Shown here: piece by piece, positions 30,508-37,861 of the stretch
How positions within the stretch are numbered: the stretch's first letter is position 1
Layout: each line of letters starts with the position of its first letter
Assembly (NCBI GenBank): GCA_964551925.1
Contig: CAZKFA010000016.1
Span: forward strand, 1-37,861
DNA length: 37,861 nucleotides
From: CAZKFA01 sp964551925
Lineage (GTDB): Bacteria; Cyanobacteriota; Vampirovibrionia; LMEP-6097
Reading direction: 5' to 3'
Program-made: the position numbers and the translations under genes
The notes under the pieces: model-generated
Database searches by the model: none
Seen by the model: only the letters and a program-made list of their open reading frames with translations
What the model was told of the DNA's origin: nothing

Positions 30508-32247
30508 ATGAGCAATAAAATAGTAATAGTAGGTGGTGGATTAGCTGGTTTATCGGCAGCACTAAAAGCCGCGCAGGCAGGATCAGATGTCGATATATTG
30601 TCTTTAGTGCCAGTTAAACGCTCACACTCTGTATGCGCTCAGGGTGGAATTAATGCTGCTAAGAATATCAAAGGCGAAGGAGATGATCCACATAAACATT
30701 TAGTGGATACGGTGTATGGCGGAGACTTCCTTGCAAACCAAACTCCTGTAGATCGTATGTGCAAGGCAGCACCGGGAATTATTGACCTCTATGATCGCTT
30801 TGGAGTTATGTTCAACCGCACTCCAGAAGGACATCTGGATTTCCGCCGTTTTGGTGGCACACTATACCACCGCACTGCTTTTGCTGGTGCAACCACTGGA
30901 CAGCAATTATTATATGCACTTGATGAACAAGTAAGAAGATTTGAATCAGAGGGTAAAGTAACCAAATACGAAGGCTGGGAAATGCTCTCAAATATAATCG
31001 ACGACGAGGGTATATGTAGAGGTGTAGTAGCGCAGAACTTGCTTACTATGGAAATAAAAGCATTTAAAGCTGATGCTGTCATCTTAGCGACTGGTGGACC
31101 AGGTAATGTTTATGGTAGATCAACTAATAGCGCAATCAACAATGGTATAGCAGCTTCATCTTCTTACAAACAAGGAGCTTATTACGCCAACGGAGAATTC
31201 ATACAAGTTCACCCGACGGCGATACCAGGTAGTGACAAAGATCGCCTCATGTCAGAATCCGCTCGTGGAGAGGGTGGTAGAGTCTGGACCTACAAAGATG
31301 GTAAACCTTGGTACTTCTTAGAAGAGAAATATCCTAAATACGGTAACTTAGTACCACGCGATATTGCAACTAGAGAAATTTTTGACGTAGTAGTAAGTCA
31401 AAAACTTGGGGTTAATGGTAAACGCTTCGTCTATCTAGATCTCACTCACAAAGATAGAGCAGAGCTCGACAAAAAACTTGGTGGCATACTTGAGATCTAC
31501 GAAAAATTCAAAGGCACTGATCCACGTGAAGTGCCAATGGAAGTCTTTCCATCAGTGCATTACAGTATGGGTGGATTGTGGGTAGATAACGACAAACAAA
31601 TGACTAATATAGTTGGTCTATTTGCTGCTGGTGAATGCGAGTACCAGTATCATGGTGCTAATCGTTTAGGAGCTAATTCTTTACTATCCTGTACTTATGG
31701 TGGTTTCGTTGCGGGTATAAGCGCTCACGATTACGCCAAAGGTCTAAAGAAAAAATTCAACGATGTACAAGAAAATATATACAAAAAGCAAGTAGATGCT
31801 GAATTTGAATTACTCAATAAATTCACCAAAGCTAATGGCAAAGAAAACACCAGAGCCTTACACATAGAGCTTGGAGATCTAATGACAGAGAATGTTACAG
31901 TAGTAAGACACAACAAGAATTTAGAAATGACTTTGAATAAGATTTCTGAGCTACAAGAAAGATTAAACAATATCAGCATTCCGGATACAAGCAAATGGTC
32001 TAACCAAAGCTTGTTCTATGCTAGAGAAGTTTATTACATGTTTGAATTAGCAAGAATCATTACAAAAGGTGCTCTTGCTAGAAATGAATCACGAGGCGCA
32101 CACTACAAACCAGAATTCCCGCAACGCAATGATGATGAATGGTTGAAGACCACTCTTGCTTCTTACAAAGATGGAGATGCTATATTAAGTTATCAAGAAG
32201 TTGACACAAGTTTAGTGAAGCCAATTGCAAGGGACTATAGTAAATAA
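30508..32247 (+). CDS. sdhA: Succinate dehydrogenase / fumarate reductase flavoprotein subunit
   Basis: This 579-residue protein has 'IVIVGGGLAGLSAALKA' (FAD dinucleotide fold), 'RSHSVCAQGGINAA' (His40 for covalent FAD), 'FRRFGGTLYHRTAFAG', 'QVHPTAIPGSDKDRLMSESA', 'RDIATREIF' (catalytic Arg), 'HYSMGGLWVD' and 'GANRLGANSLLSCTYGG'. 'ARNESRGAHYKPEFPQRNDDEWL' (abridged) closes it. It oxidises succinate or reduces fumarate together with an iron-sulfur and a membrane subunit, neither of which is in the window. hisA starts immediately after the stop, and ribF, which makes FAD, is the third gene. Confidence 0.94.
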   Translation: MSNKIVIVGGGLAGLSAALKAAQAGSDVDILSLVPVKRSHSVCAQGGINAAKNIKGEGDDPHKHLVDTVYGGDFLANQTPVDRMCKAAPGIIDLYDRFGVMFNRTPEGHLDFRRFGGTLYHRTAFAGATTGQQLLYALDEQVRRFESEGKVTKYEGWEMLSNIIDDEGICRGVVAQNLLTMEIKAFKADAVILATGGPGNVYGRSTNSAINNGIAASSSYKQGAYYANGEFIQVHPTAIPGSDKDRLMSESARGEGGRVWTYKDGKPWYFLEEKYPKYGNLVPRDIATREIFDVVVSQKLGVNGKRFVYLDLTHKDRAELDKKLGGILEIYEKFKGTDPREVPMEVFPSVHYSMGGLWVDNDKQMTNIVGLFAAGECEYQYHGANRLGANSLLSCTYGGFVAGISAHDYAKGLKKKFNDVQENIYKKQVDAEFELLNKFTKANGKENTRALHIELGDLMTENVTVVRHNKNLEMTLNKISELQERLNNISIPDTSKWSNQSLFYAREVYYMFELARIITKGALARNESRGAHYKPEFPQRNDDEWLKTTLASYKDGDAILSYQEVDTSLVKPIARDYSK

Positions 32248-33012
32248 ATGCCAGACAGTAGCAAAGATCCTCTATTTAATATTTATACTGCGATTGATAT
32301 CATGGAAGGTCGCTGTGTGCGCTTACACAAAGGCGACTTTGGCTTGAGTACTATATATAACAACGACCCTATCTTTGTAGCTAAGCGCTGGCAAAGCTTA
32401 GGAGCGAAGTTTTTACATATCGTCGATCTTGATGGAGCTCGAGTAGGACGTCCGGTCAATGCCTCTCTAATACGCACTATTGTTAGTGAATTAAATATCA
32501 AAGTTCAAGTTGGTGGCGGAATCCGCAGTATCAGATCAATTGAGAAATTAATTGATGTTGGTGTTGAGAGAGTAATCATCGGTAGCGCGGCTATCACCGA
32601 TCCAGAGTTTGTGCACGAAGCTTTCCGGAAATTTGGCTCTAATCGTATCGTACTTGGTATCGACTGTCAGGATAACTATGTTGCAATTAGCGGTTGGTTG
32701 GAGAAATCTGAAATCAGAGCAGCAGAACTAGTTGCTGAATTCAAAGACAAAGGACTAAAATTAGTACACTATACAGATATCTCTAGAGATGGCACTCTCA
32801 AAGGTCCTAATATAGATGGGCTCAAGGACTTCATGGAAGAAGCCAAAATAAACACAATCAGTAGCGGCGGCATTGCTTCAATAGAAGATGTTATTGCCAT
32901 TAAAGAGTTAGCAAAAGCAGGTTATCCAATCAATGGAGTGATAGTCGGTAAGGCTCTTTACGCCAGTAAAATCAAACCCAAAGAATTATATTCAGGTAAT
33001 ATTTATTTCTGA
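32248..33012 (+). CDS. hisA: Phosphoribosylformimino-AICAR ribotide isomerase
   Basis: This 254-residue TIM barrel has 'YTAIDIMEGRCVRLHKGD' (acid Asp of strand 1), 'HIVDLDGARVGRPVNASLI', 'VQVGGGIRSIRSIEKLI', 'ERVIIGSAAI', 'DISRDGTLKGPNIDGL' (second Asp) and 'SSGGIASIEDV'. The ProFAR isomerase step (Amadori rearrangement) of histidine synthesis is expected; HisF is excluded by the DGxxxGP pattern and the N-terminus. The start abuts the sdhA stop (TAA-ATG), and the stop shares its last base with the ribF start. Confidence 0.95.
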   Translation: MPDSSKDPLFNIYTAIDIMEGRCVRLHKGDFGLSTIYNNDPIFVAKRWQSLGAKFLHIVDLDGARVGRPVNASLIRTIVSELNIKVQVGGGIRSIRSIEKLIDVGVERVIIGSAAITDPEFVHEAFRKFGSNRIVLGIDCQDNYVAISGWLEKSEIRAAELVAEFKDKGLKLVHYTDISRDGTLKGPNIDGLKDFMEEAKINTISSGGIASIEDVIAIKELAKAGYPINGVIVGKALYASKIKPKELYSGNIYF

Positions 33013-33941
33013 TGCGGGTGCTCTCTGCTCACGAACCAATCAACGAGCCTTGCGCAGTAGCCTTAGGCATGTTCGATGGCGTGCATCGAGGACATCGTAA
33101 AGTTATCGACAAAGCAATCGCTTACGCCAAGCTAACTAATATCAAATCAGCTGTCATCACATTAGCTAATCACCCAAAAGATCTGACTGATCATAAAGCA
33201 CCCTTACTAATTACTAGCCTAGAAGCACGATTAAATATCTTTGCTGAACTTGGAATTGATTACGTACTGGTACTTGAATTCACTGAAGAATTAATGAACC
33301 TCAGTCCTGAAGCATATTTGGAACAATATATAGTCAAACAGCTAGAAGCTAAATTTATCAGTGTTGGTTTTGATCATCATTTTGGCAAAGATCGCAAAGG
33401 GAGTCCTGCGTTATTAGAATCCTGGTGCAAAGACCATAATATAATCCTAGAAAGCTCTAGCCCACTGCATTATAACGATAATATAGTTAGCAGCAGTCAG
33501 ATCAGAAAGCTAATTAGCGAAGGTAATATCAGCGAAGCAAATAATTTACTAGGTTATAGTTTTTTTATCATCGGCACAGTGATTACAGGACAAAAACAAG
33601 GTCAGAGATTAGGATTCCCTACCGCAAACATCTCCATTGACTCACGTTTCGTTATACCAAAATCTGGCGTATACCAAGGTTCAGTATTAATAGCAGGGGA
33701 ACAAACTACTCACCTTGCCGCCATCAATATTGGATTCAGACCCACTATACAGACAAATTCAGCTCTCACAATAGAAACTCACTTAATTGATTACAGTGAT
33801 GATCTTTATGGTAAAACAATAAAAATCGTGTTTATAGATAGATTGCGCGATGAGATAAAATTTGAGAATACCGATGCCTTAAAGAAACAGATTAGCCTTG
33901 ATATTGAAGAAATAAAAGCATTAAAAATAAGCCATTCTTAA
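33012..33941 (+). CDS. ribF: Bifunctional riboflavin kinase / FAD synthetase
   Basis: The 309-residue protein has an N-terminal nucleotidyltransferase domain ('ALGMFDGVHRGHRKV', 'FDHHFGKDRKG', 'ISSSQIRKLISEGNI') and a C-terminal riboflavin kinase domain from about residue 183 ('GQRLGFPTANI', 'GVYQGSVLI', 'NIGFRPT', 'LIDYSDDLYGKTIKIVF'). It converts riboflavin to FMN and FAD. The TGATG overlap with hisA couples translation. Placing FAD synthesis behind sdhA would match cofactor to enzyme, though this may be chance. Confidence 0.95.
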   Translation: MRVLSAHEPINEPCAVALGMFDGVHRGHRKVIDKAIAYAKLTNIKSAVITLANHPKDLTDHKAPLLITSLEARLNIFAELGIDYVLVLEFTEELMNLSPEAYLEQYIVKQLEAKFISVGFDHHFGKDRKGSPALLESWCKDHNIILESSSPLHYNDNIVSSSQIRKLISEGNISEANNLLGYSFFIIGTVITGQKQGQRLGFPTANISIDSRFVIPKSGVYQGSVLIAGEQTTHLAAINIGFRPTIQTNSALTIETHLIDYSDDLYGKTIKIVFIDRLRDEIKFENTDALKKQISLDIEEIKALKISHS

Positions 33942-33966
33942 CCAAAGCTTAACCTGTTTTTGATTA
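33937..33966 (+). promoter_or_regulatory. Pho-box-like direct repeat upstream of the gene at 33979
   Basis: CTTAACCA (33937-33944), AAG, CTTAACCT (33948-33955), GTT, TTTGATTA (33959-33966): two full matches to PyTTAAPyPy(T/A) and one weaker octamer, 11-bp period. It overlaps the ribF stop codon. Shine-Dalgarno GGGAG and the ATG follow within 13 nt. The first 19 bp match the repeat at 29105-29123 closely. Confidence 0.5.
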
Positions 33967-33978
33967 AATAAGGGAGCG

Positions 33979-34872
33979 ATGGACTCCACCAAACAAAAAA
34001 TTTCTACAGAAGCTCGGGTTAATACTTCTGGCCCCAATACAGCTAATCATCAAGCCCTAAGAGATGAAAGTATCTCTTTTGAATCTCAATTCACTGAGAA
34101 CATACGTAGAAGCGATAATAGTATTGCAAAAGATTTTATTCAACTGAACATCAAGAAAGAATCTAAATTACCAATCACTATCAGTGAACTGACAGAAGAA
34201 AAACATTTAAGGAAAATTATTGTTTTTTTTAAGTCCCAATCTTTTATCAATCTGACCAACCTAAAAGAGTTTAATCTTATTATTAGAAAATACCTTAAAG
34301 ACCTAGATAATCTTACAAACAAACTCAATCGACTCCGAGAAGAAATCGACAAAGAAACTTCTGACTATGATCCGCATGGCAAGCTGATTATGAACTGGTC
34401 GCTCAAGACCAACAAAATACGCCTTGATTTTGAACGACCAAAACTTAACGAAAGTAAACAATATATTGCAATCCCAATGAATCCAAAAGAAAGCTCCATC
34501 GTCTTCACTCAAAATTTTGCAAATGAACCATTCAATGAAATTATCAAAATCAGAACAAAATATACTAGGCAGAAAAAAAATTCGATTAAATTTGATGCAC
34601 AAGTATGGCAGGCTTTTAACCACTCTGGCATCAGTCCAAGCAATTACCTAAAAACACTTGATTGCTTAGAACGTAATCACTTAAATATGAAAGACTTCTC
34701 AGAAGAAGTGAATAAAAAAGAATTGCTGGAACTACTGAGAGGTAATTTGATAAACAAAATTTCTATCAAAACCAATAACAAAGACACTAGCTTAATCCGC
34801 TTCCGGACCAATTTATCTCAACAAATAGAAACTAAAATAACAGCAACAGCAAGCTCACTAAAGATTTTCTAA
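33979..34872 (+). CDS. Hypothetical cytoplasmic protein behind a Pho-box-like repeat
   Basis: I do not recognise this 297-residue, Lys/Asn/Ile/Ser-rich protein. There is no signal peptide or membrane span. The first 60 residues look disordered. A helical, Glu/Lys-rich segment ('LDNLTNKLNRLREEIDKE', about 110-127) may be a coiled coil. Beta-rich stretches ('RLDFERP', 'YIAIPMNP', 'SSIVFTQNF') and a helical C-terminal third follow ('NYLKTLDCLERNHLNMKDF'). GGGAG sits 5 nt before the ATG. The lower-complexity, more AT-rich composition than neighbours may mark a fast-evolving or acquired gene. Confidence 0.6.
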   Translation: MDSTKQKISTEARVNTSGPNTANHQALRDESISFESQFTENIRRSDNSIAKDFIQLNIKKESKLPITISELTEEKHLRKIIVFFKSQSFINLTNLKEFNLIIRKYLKDLDNLTNKLNRLREEIDKETSDYDPHGKLIMNWSLKTNKIRLDFERPKLNESKQYIAIPMNPKESSIVFTQNFANEPFNEIIKIRTKYTRQKKNSIKFDAQVWQAFNHSGISPSNYLKTLDCLERNHLNMKDFSEEVNKKELLELLRGNLINKISIKTNNKDTSLIRFRTNLSQQIETKITATASSLKIF

Positions 34873-34893
34873 GTGAGGTAAACTTGATTTATA

Positions 34894-35673
34894 ATGATAG
34901 TAGTCGTGTATTATTTAAGACTACTATTTAATTTTCTTAAAGCAATTTGCCTATTTATTGGAAGCTTAACTAATACTTTCTCTAAAGTGCTGCAGAACTT
35001 ATTTGATTTAAAGCTAAACTTACCAGAATTCACGAAAGAATCAGTTTACTTTATTTATAGCTTAATCATCCCAGTTGGAATCATTGCCATATCTTTAGGC
35101 GTGGTAACAGGTGTGCAACTTGGTCCAGAATTTGTTTCTAACGGTATTGGTAATAAACTAGGTATCTTAGCTGCTCTAACTATGACCAGAGAGTTAATTC
35201 CAGTAGTTGGATCACTAATGATTACAACACAATACGGGACTGGCTTAGCTGCTCAAATTGCTAATATGAAAATAACCGAACAAATAGATGCACTAACTGT
35301 CTTTAGTATCGATCCAATATATTACTTAGTCACACCAAGATTTCTTGTCGCTGTGATCTTTGCTCCAATTCTGATTTGGTTTGCAAGCATCCTCTCTATC
35401 TTAAGTAATTTTATAACTGTTTGGTTTATGGAGAATATAAGTTTCAAAGCCTTTATCTCAAGCATTTGGGCTTATTACAAAATCACAGATATCAATTTAT
35501 GCTTACTCAAAGCTTCTATCTTTGGTGGTTTAATCGTAATCATTGCTAGTACTCTAGGACTCAATACCACAGGTGGTGCTAAAGAGGTTGGTAAAACTAC
35601 AACAAATACAGTAATCTATAGTTTTATTGCAATTATATTACTAGACTATGTTATAACCAGCTTATATTTATAA
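34894..35673 (+). CDS. MlaE/YrbE-type ABC transporter permease
   Basis: This 259-residue protein has the MlaE pattern: an N-terminal interfacial helix ('LRLLFNFLKAICLFIGSL'), 'YFIYSLIIPVGIIAISLGVV' (abridged), 'GNKLGILAALTMTRELIPVV' (the EExRE-equivalent 'TRELIPVVGSLM'), 'YGTGLAAQIANMKITEQIDAL' (abridged) and 'PRFLVAVIFAPILI'. It should be the inner-membrane permease of a lipid (Mla/TGD-like) ABC system; cyanobacterial and plastid TGD1 are relatives. No ATPase or MCE gene is adjacent. A TATAAT (34890-34895) overlaps the called ATG, so the true start may be GTG 34906 ('VYYLRLLF'). Confidence 0.9.
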   Translation: MIVVVYYLRLLFNFLKAICLFIGSLTNTFSKVLQNLFDLKLNLPEFTKESVYFIYSLIIPVGIIAISLGVVTGVQLGPEFVSNGIGNKLGILAALTMTRELIPVVGSLMITTQYGTGLAAQIANMKITEQIDALTVFSIDPIYYLVTPRFLVAVIFAPILIWFASILSILSNFITVWFMENISFKAFISSIWAYYKITDINLCLLKASIFGGLIVIIASTLGLNTTGGAKEVGKTTTNTVIYSFIAIILLDYVITSLYL

Positions 35674-36333
35674 ATGCAATCATTAATAGAACAATTCCAA
35701 AAAAACTTTGAGGTATTATATGAGCTTTATAATGAATATAATGCTCACACCAATATTTCAGCAATTCGCGATCAAGAAGCTATCTACCAAAAGCATTTTG
35801 TCGATTCATTATATGTATCAAAACACATTGATAAACTTCAAGCAAAATCAATCATAGACCTGGGTTCAGGCGGCGGTTTCCCCGCACTGCCATTAGCAAT
35901 AGTAGCTCAGGATAATTATCATATTACTGCAGTAGATAGCGTTCGCAAAAAAACCAAATTCATAACTCTAGTTAAAGAAGAATTGGACTTAAGAAATCTC
36001 ACAGTCCTTACTGAAAGAATTGAAGATCTTGGACAACAAGCAAAACACAGAGCTAGTTATGATTTAGTATTAGCACGCGCTGTTGCTAAATTAAATATTT
36101 TACTTGAGTTTGCAATTCCATTACTAAAAATCAATGGGCACTTTATTGCCTTCAAAAATGCAGATATAGCAGATGAATTATTAGAAGCCCAATCCACAAT
36201 CGAAGAACTTGGAGTAGAGCTTATTGAACAAGATTACTACCAAGATAAACAACTGTTGGTTTTTAAGAAACTCAAAGCTACTAATAAGCTTTATCCTCGA
36301 AATAATCAACAAATCAAGCAAAATCCGCTATAA
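35674..36333 (+). CDS. rsmG: 16S rRNA (guanine-527-N7)-methyltransferase
   Basis: This 219-residue enzyme methylates G527 of 16S rRNA with SAM. 'NAHTNISAIRDQEAIYQKHF' and 'DSLYVSKHID' begin the family pattern. 'IIDLGSGGGFPALPLAI' is motif I, 'ITAVDSVRKKTKFI' follows, then 'LVLARAVAKLNILLEFAIPL' and 'GHFIAFKNAD'. Its start abuts the permease stop (TAA-ATG). Loss of rsmG usually gives low-level streptomycin resistance. The last 20 residues are extra Asn/Gln/Lys-rich tail. Confidence 0.95.
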   Translation: MQSLIEQFQKNFEVLYELYNEYNAHTNISAIRDQEAIYQKHFVDSLYVSKHIDKLQAKSIIDLGSGGGFPALPLAIVAQDNYHITAVDSVRKKTKFITLVKEELDLRNLTVLTERIEDLGQQAKHRASYDLVLARAVAKLNILLEFAIPLLKINGHFIAFKNADIADELLEAQSTIEELGVELIEQDYYQDKQLLVFKKLKATNKLYPRNNQQIKQNPL

Positions 36334-36357
36334 ATATGGAAAAATCCTTAAAACAAT

Positions 36358-36386
36358 TTCATTAAAGCTCATTCAGTTGTTATAAT
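36358..36386 (+). promoter_or_regulatory. Promoter of the initiator tRNA with the -10 five bases before the tRNA
   Basis: TTCATT (36358-36363), 17-bp spacer, TGT-TATAAT (36378-36386). Seven bases past the -10 is 36393, within one base of the mature tRNA 5' end (36392). Confidence 0.65.
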
Positions 36387-36391
36387 ACCAA

Positions 36392-36468
<77 letters not shown>

Positions 36469-36475
36469 TTTTTTG

Positions 36476-36700
36476 ATGACAGAAGAAGTTTTAGACCTAA
36501 AAAACACTCCCTGTCCGGTAAATTATATTCGCAGCAAAATGAAACTCGAGACAATGCCAGCAGCAGCTCGACTAAGGGTCTTATTACGTGATCTAGAAGC
36601 TCTCAACAGCGTAGCGCAAAGCATCAGCACTGATGGTTATCAAATCATAGATAAAATCGAAGCTAGCGAGCACACAGAGCTAGTGATAGTTAACTTATAA
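36476..36700 (+). CDS. TusA-like sulfur carrier protein (CPxN variant)
   Basis: The start is ATG 36476 (74 residues); the in-frame TTG just before it is unlikely. 'LDLKNTPCPVNYIRSKMKLE' (residues 6-25) is the TusA/SirA signature with Cys13; the usual CPxP reads CPVN here. As I recall, cyanobacterial members often carry CPxNF. 'LRVLLRDLEALNSVAQSI' and 'EASEHTELVIVNL' complete the fold. TusA relays sulfur, for example for tRNA 2-thiouridine. It begins 7 bp after the tRNA CCA and has no Shine-Dalgarno, so it is probably read from the tRNA promoter. Its last 6 bp overlap the next gene. Confidence 0.88.
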   Translation: MTEEVLDLKNTPCPVNYIRSKMKLETMPAAARLRVLLRDLEALNSVAQSISTDGYQIIDKIEASEHTELVIVNL

Positions 36701-37084
36701 AACACTGTCAATATCGTTATCCGGACTAACTCTCGGCTTAATTAATTGATCAATTAGAGTATTCATCTCAGTGGGAGTGTAATTATAGAGCTTCTCTAGA
36801 CTCACTTTATCTTCAACAATCTTAGTTAGATAGCCAGTGATCATGGCACTTAATAATAGTTGATTCAAAGATTGTTTACTTGTCGTAATATGTACATCAG
36901 CAATGGCATCAGGCATCTGCCCTAACAAAGACTGCAAACTTAATTCAAAAAAATTCTTAGCATCTGGACTTAACTCAGAAGCTAATCTCACTAACTCTTC
37001 TGGTTTGCGATCATTAAAAAACGATAAAATAGAACTCTTAGATCCGCCGAGTTCACTTTCAAGATTTTTGCCAAAAAAGACCAT
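36695..37084 (-). CDS. DUF760-like protein (cyanobacterial/plastid family)
   Basis: This 129-residue protein has 'LSPDAKNFFELSLQSLLGQM' (about 38-57), 'DVHITTSKQSLNQLLLSAMI' and 'TGYLTKIVEDKVSLEKLY', which follow the DUF760 pattern of cyanobacteria and plants ('VTTSRE.LA.LLASAMMTGYFLR..EQR..LE'). No function is established. Family recognition is from memory of the conserved block and should be tested. It lies 3 bp after tpiA on the same strand, so the two are co-transcribed. Confidence 0.75.
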   Translation of the reverse strand: MVFFGKNLESELGGSKSSILSFFNDRKPEELVRLASELSPDAKNFFELSLQSLLGQMPDAIADVHITTSKQSLNQLLLSAMITGYLTKIVEDKVSLEKLYNYTPTEMNTLIDQLIKPRVSPDNDIDSVL

Positions 37085-37087
37085 AAC

Positions 37088-37858
37088 CTAATTATAACAT
37101 GCAACAGAATTAGCCACTATTTTAGAGAATTCTACCGGATCTAGTGAAGCTCCACCAACTAAGGCACCATCAATATCAGACTGAGTGAGGATTTCAGTAG
37201 CGTTACTTGATTTAACGGATCCGCCATAAAGTATTCTGATTTGCTCGTAATCTTTATTCAAGGCTTTGAGCTGATTGCGGATAACTTTAATTACTCTATT
37301 AGCTTCGGTAGCAGCACAGGTCTTACCAGTACCAATCGCCCAGATAGGTTCATAAGCAATAACTAACTTATCACTCAAGACCGCAGTATCAATACCTTGA
37401 ATAGCTGAAGCAATCTGCTGTGCAACCCAAGTATCGGTCAAGCCTGCTTCTCTTTGTTCATCAGACTCACCACAACAAAGAATAACATTCAAACCAGCAG
37501 CAAAAGCTGTTTTAACTTTAGCGTTAATAATAGAATCGTCTTCTTTAAATACTACTCTTCTTTCAGAGTGTCCAATAATAATTTGCTTAACACCAATTTC
37601 TAAGAGCATCTCAGCATTGATCTCACCAGTATAAGCGCCTGAAGCATACTGACTAAAATTTTGTGCTCCTAATTGCACTTGCGAATTTTTGGTCAAAGCC
37701 GCAACAGTAGCAAGACTTGTAAAAGAAGGACAGAGGATAACATCTACATCTGTCTTAATTGCTTGCAACTGAGTAAGAAAGCTTTCTACAAAAGCCTTCG
37801 CCTCACTTTGTTTCATGTTTAATTTCCAATTTGCTGCAATAAATTTAGTTCTTGACAT
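37088..37858 (-). CDS. tpiA: Triosephosphate isomerase
   Basis: This 256-residue TIM barrel converts dihydroxyacetone phosphate and glyceraldehyde 3-phosphate. 'AANWKLNM' (catalytic Lys12), 'GAYTGEINAEML', 'IIGHSERR' (catalytic His), 'VIAYEPIWAIGTGKT' (catalytic Glu and flexible loop 6), 'ILYGGSVKSSN' and 'DGALVGGASLDP' are all intact. The ATG is 3 bases from the window edge, so its promoter is not visible. Confidence 0.97.
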   Translation of the reverse strand: MSRTKFIAANWKLNMKQSEAKAFVESFLTQLQAIKTDVDVILCPSFTSLATVAALTKNSQVQLGAQNFSQYASGAYTGEINAEMLLEIGVKQIIIGHSERRVVFKEDDSIINAKVKTAFAAGLNVILCCGESDEQREAGLTDTWVAQQIASAIQGIDTAVLSDKLVIAYEPIWAIGTGKTCAATEANRVIKVIRNQLKALNKDYEQIRILYGGSVKSSNATEILTQSDIDGALVGGASLDPVEFSKIVANSVACYN

Positions 37859-37861
37859 AAT

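Overview
The window reads as a chromosome segment from a gene-dense, AT-rich, Gram-negative-type bacterium. I infer a non-photosynthetic relative of Cyanobacteria (Melainabacteria/Vampirovibrionia-like). The clues are a DUF760-like protein, a YvcK with two N-terminal membrane helices behind a 'PGLKRW' motif, a TusA-like protein with CPxN in place of CPxP, a SigF/SigB-type sigma factor, and a ferredoxin-type sulfite reductase beside a [4Fe-4S] APS reductase. No photosynthesis gene is present. The lineage call is inference and needs a phylogeny.

Layout. 1-3620: a partial FliM/FliN/SctQ-type protein running off the left edge, an alpha/beta hydrolase, a MidA-like methyltransferase with a tail membrane helix, and a small exported protein. 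3739-10404: a Na/Pi cotransporter (+), then a minus-strand run crcB > RapZ C-terminal domain protein > yvcK > leuB > unknown > xth. 10405-10611: a 171-bp element with perfect 18-bp terminal inverted repeats, MITE-like. 10612-12181: yraN and an exported secretin-N0-like protein. 12188-13630: an ECF sigma factor and its putative membrane anti-sigma/sensor. 13980-16355: a 791-residue exported repeat protein, divergent from the sigma gene and closed by a strong terminator. 16402-19381: the sulfur-assimilation operon sir > cysH > met8. 19436-21819: DCC protein, flavin-reductase-like protein, citrate synthase. 21822-25540: sigF-like > proS > exported Pro/Val-rich protein > zinc-ribbon protein. 25682-28825: fabH > ispA > DUF212 > hydrolase. 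28815-30403: two small unknown proteins and an SDR reductase. 30508-36333: sdhA > hisA > ribF, an unknown protein, then an MlaE-type permease and rsmG. 36392-37858: initiator tRNA, tusA-like gene, DUF760-like gene, tpiA.

The genes are mostly housekeeping: sulfate reduction to sulfide with siroheme supply, leucine and histidine synthesis, isoprenoid and fatty-acid initiation, TCA enzymes, flavin cofactor synthesis, glycolysis and translation. The accessory part is the ECF sigma/sensor pair and the divergent surface-type repeat protein.

Two genome-scale habits stand out. First, many first genes of transcription units have an (often extended) -10 element placed so that transcription should begin 0-6 nt before the start codon, which suggests leaderless or near-leaderless mRNAs. 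The initiator tRNA seems to be built the same way, with transcription predicted to start at its mature 5' end. Second, convergent gene pairs overlap or abut, leaving almost no room for ordinary terminators. Several automatic start sites were revised; the reasons are given in each entry.
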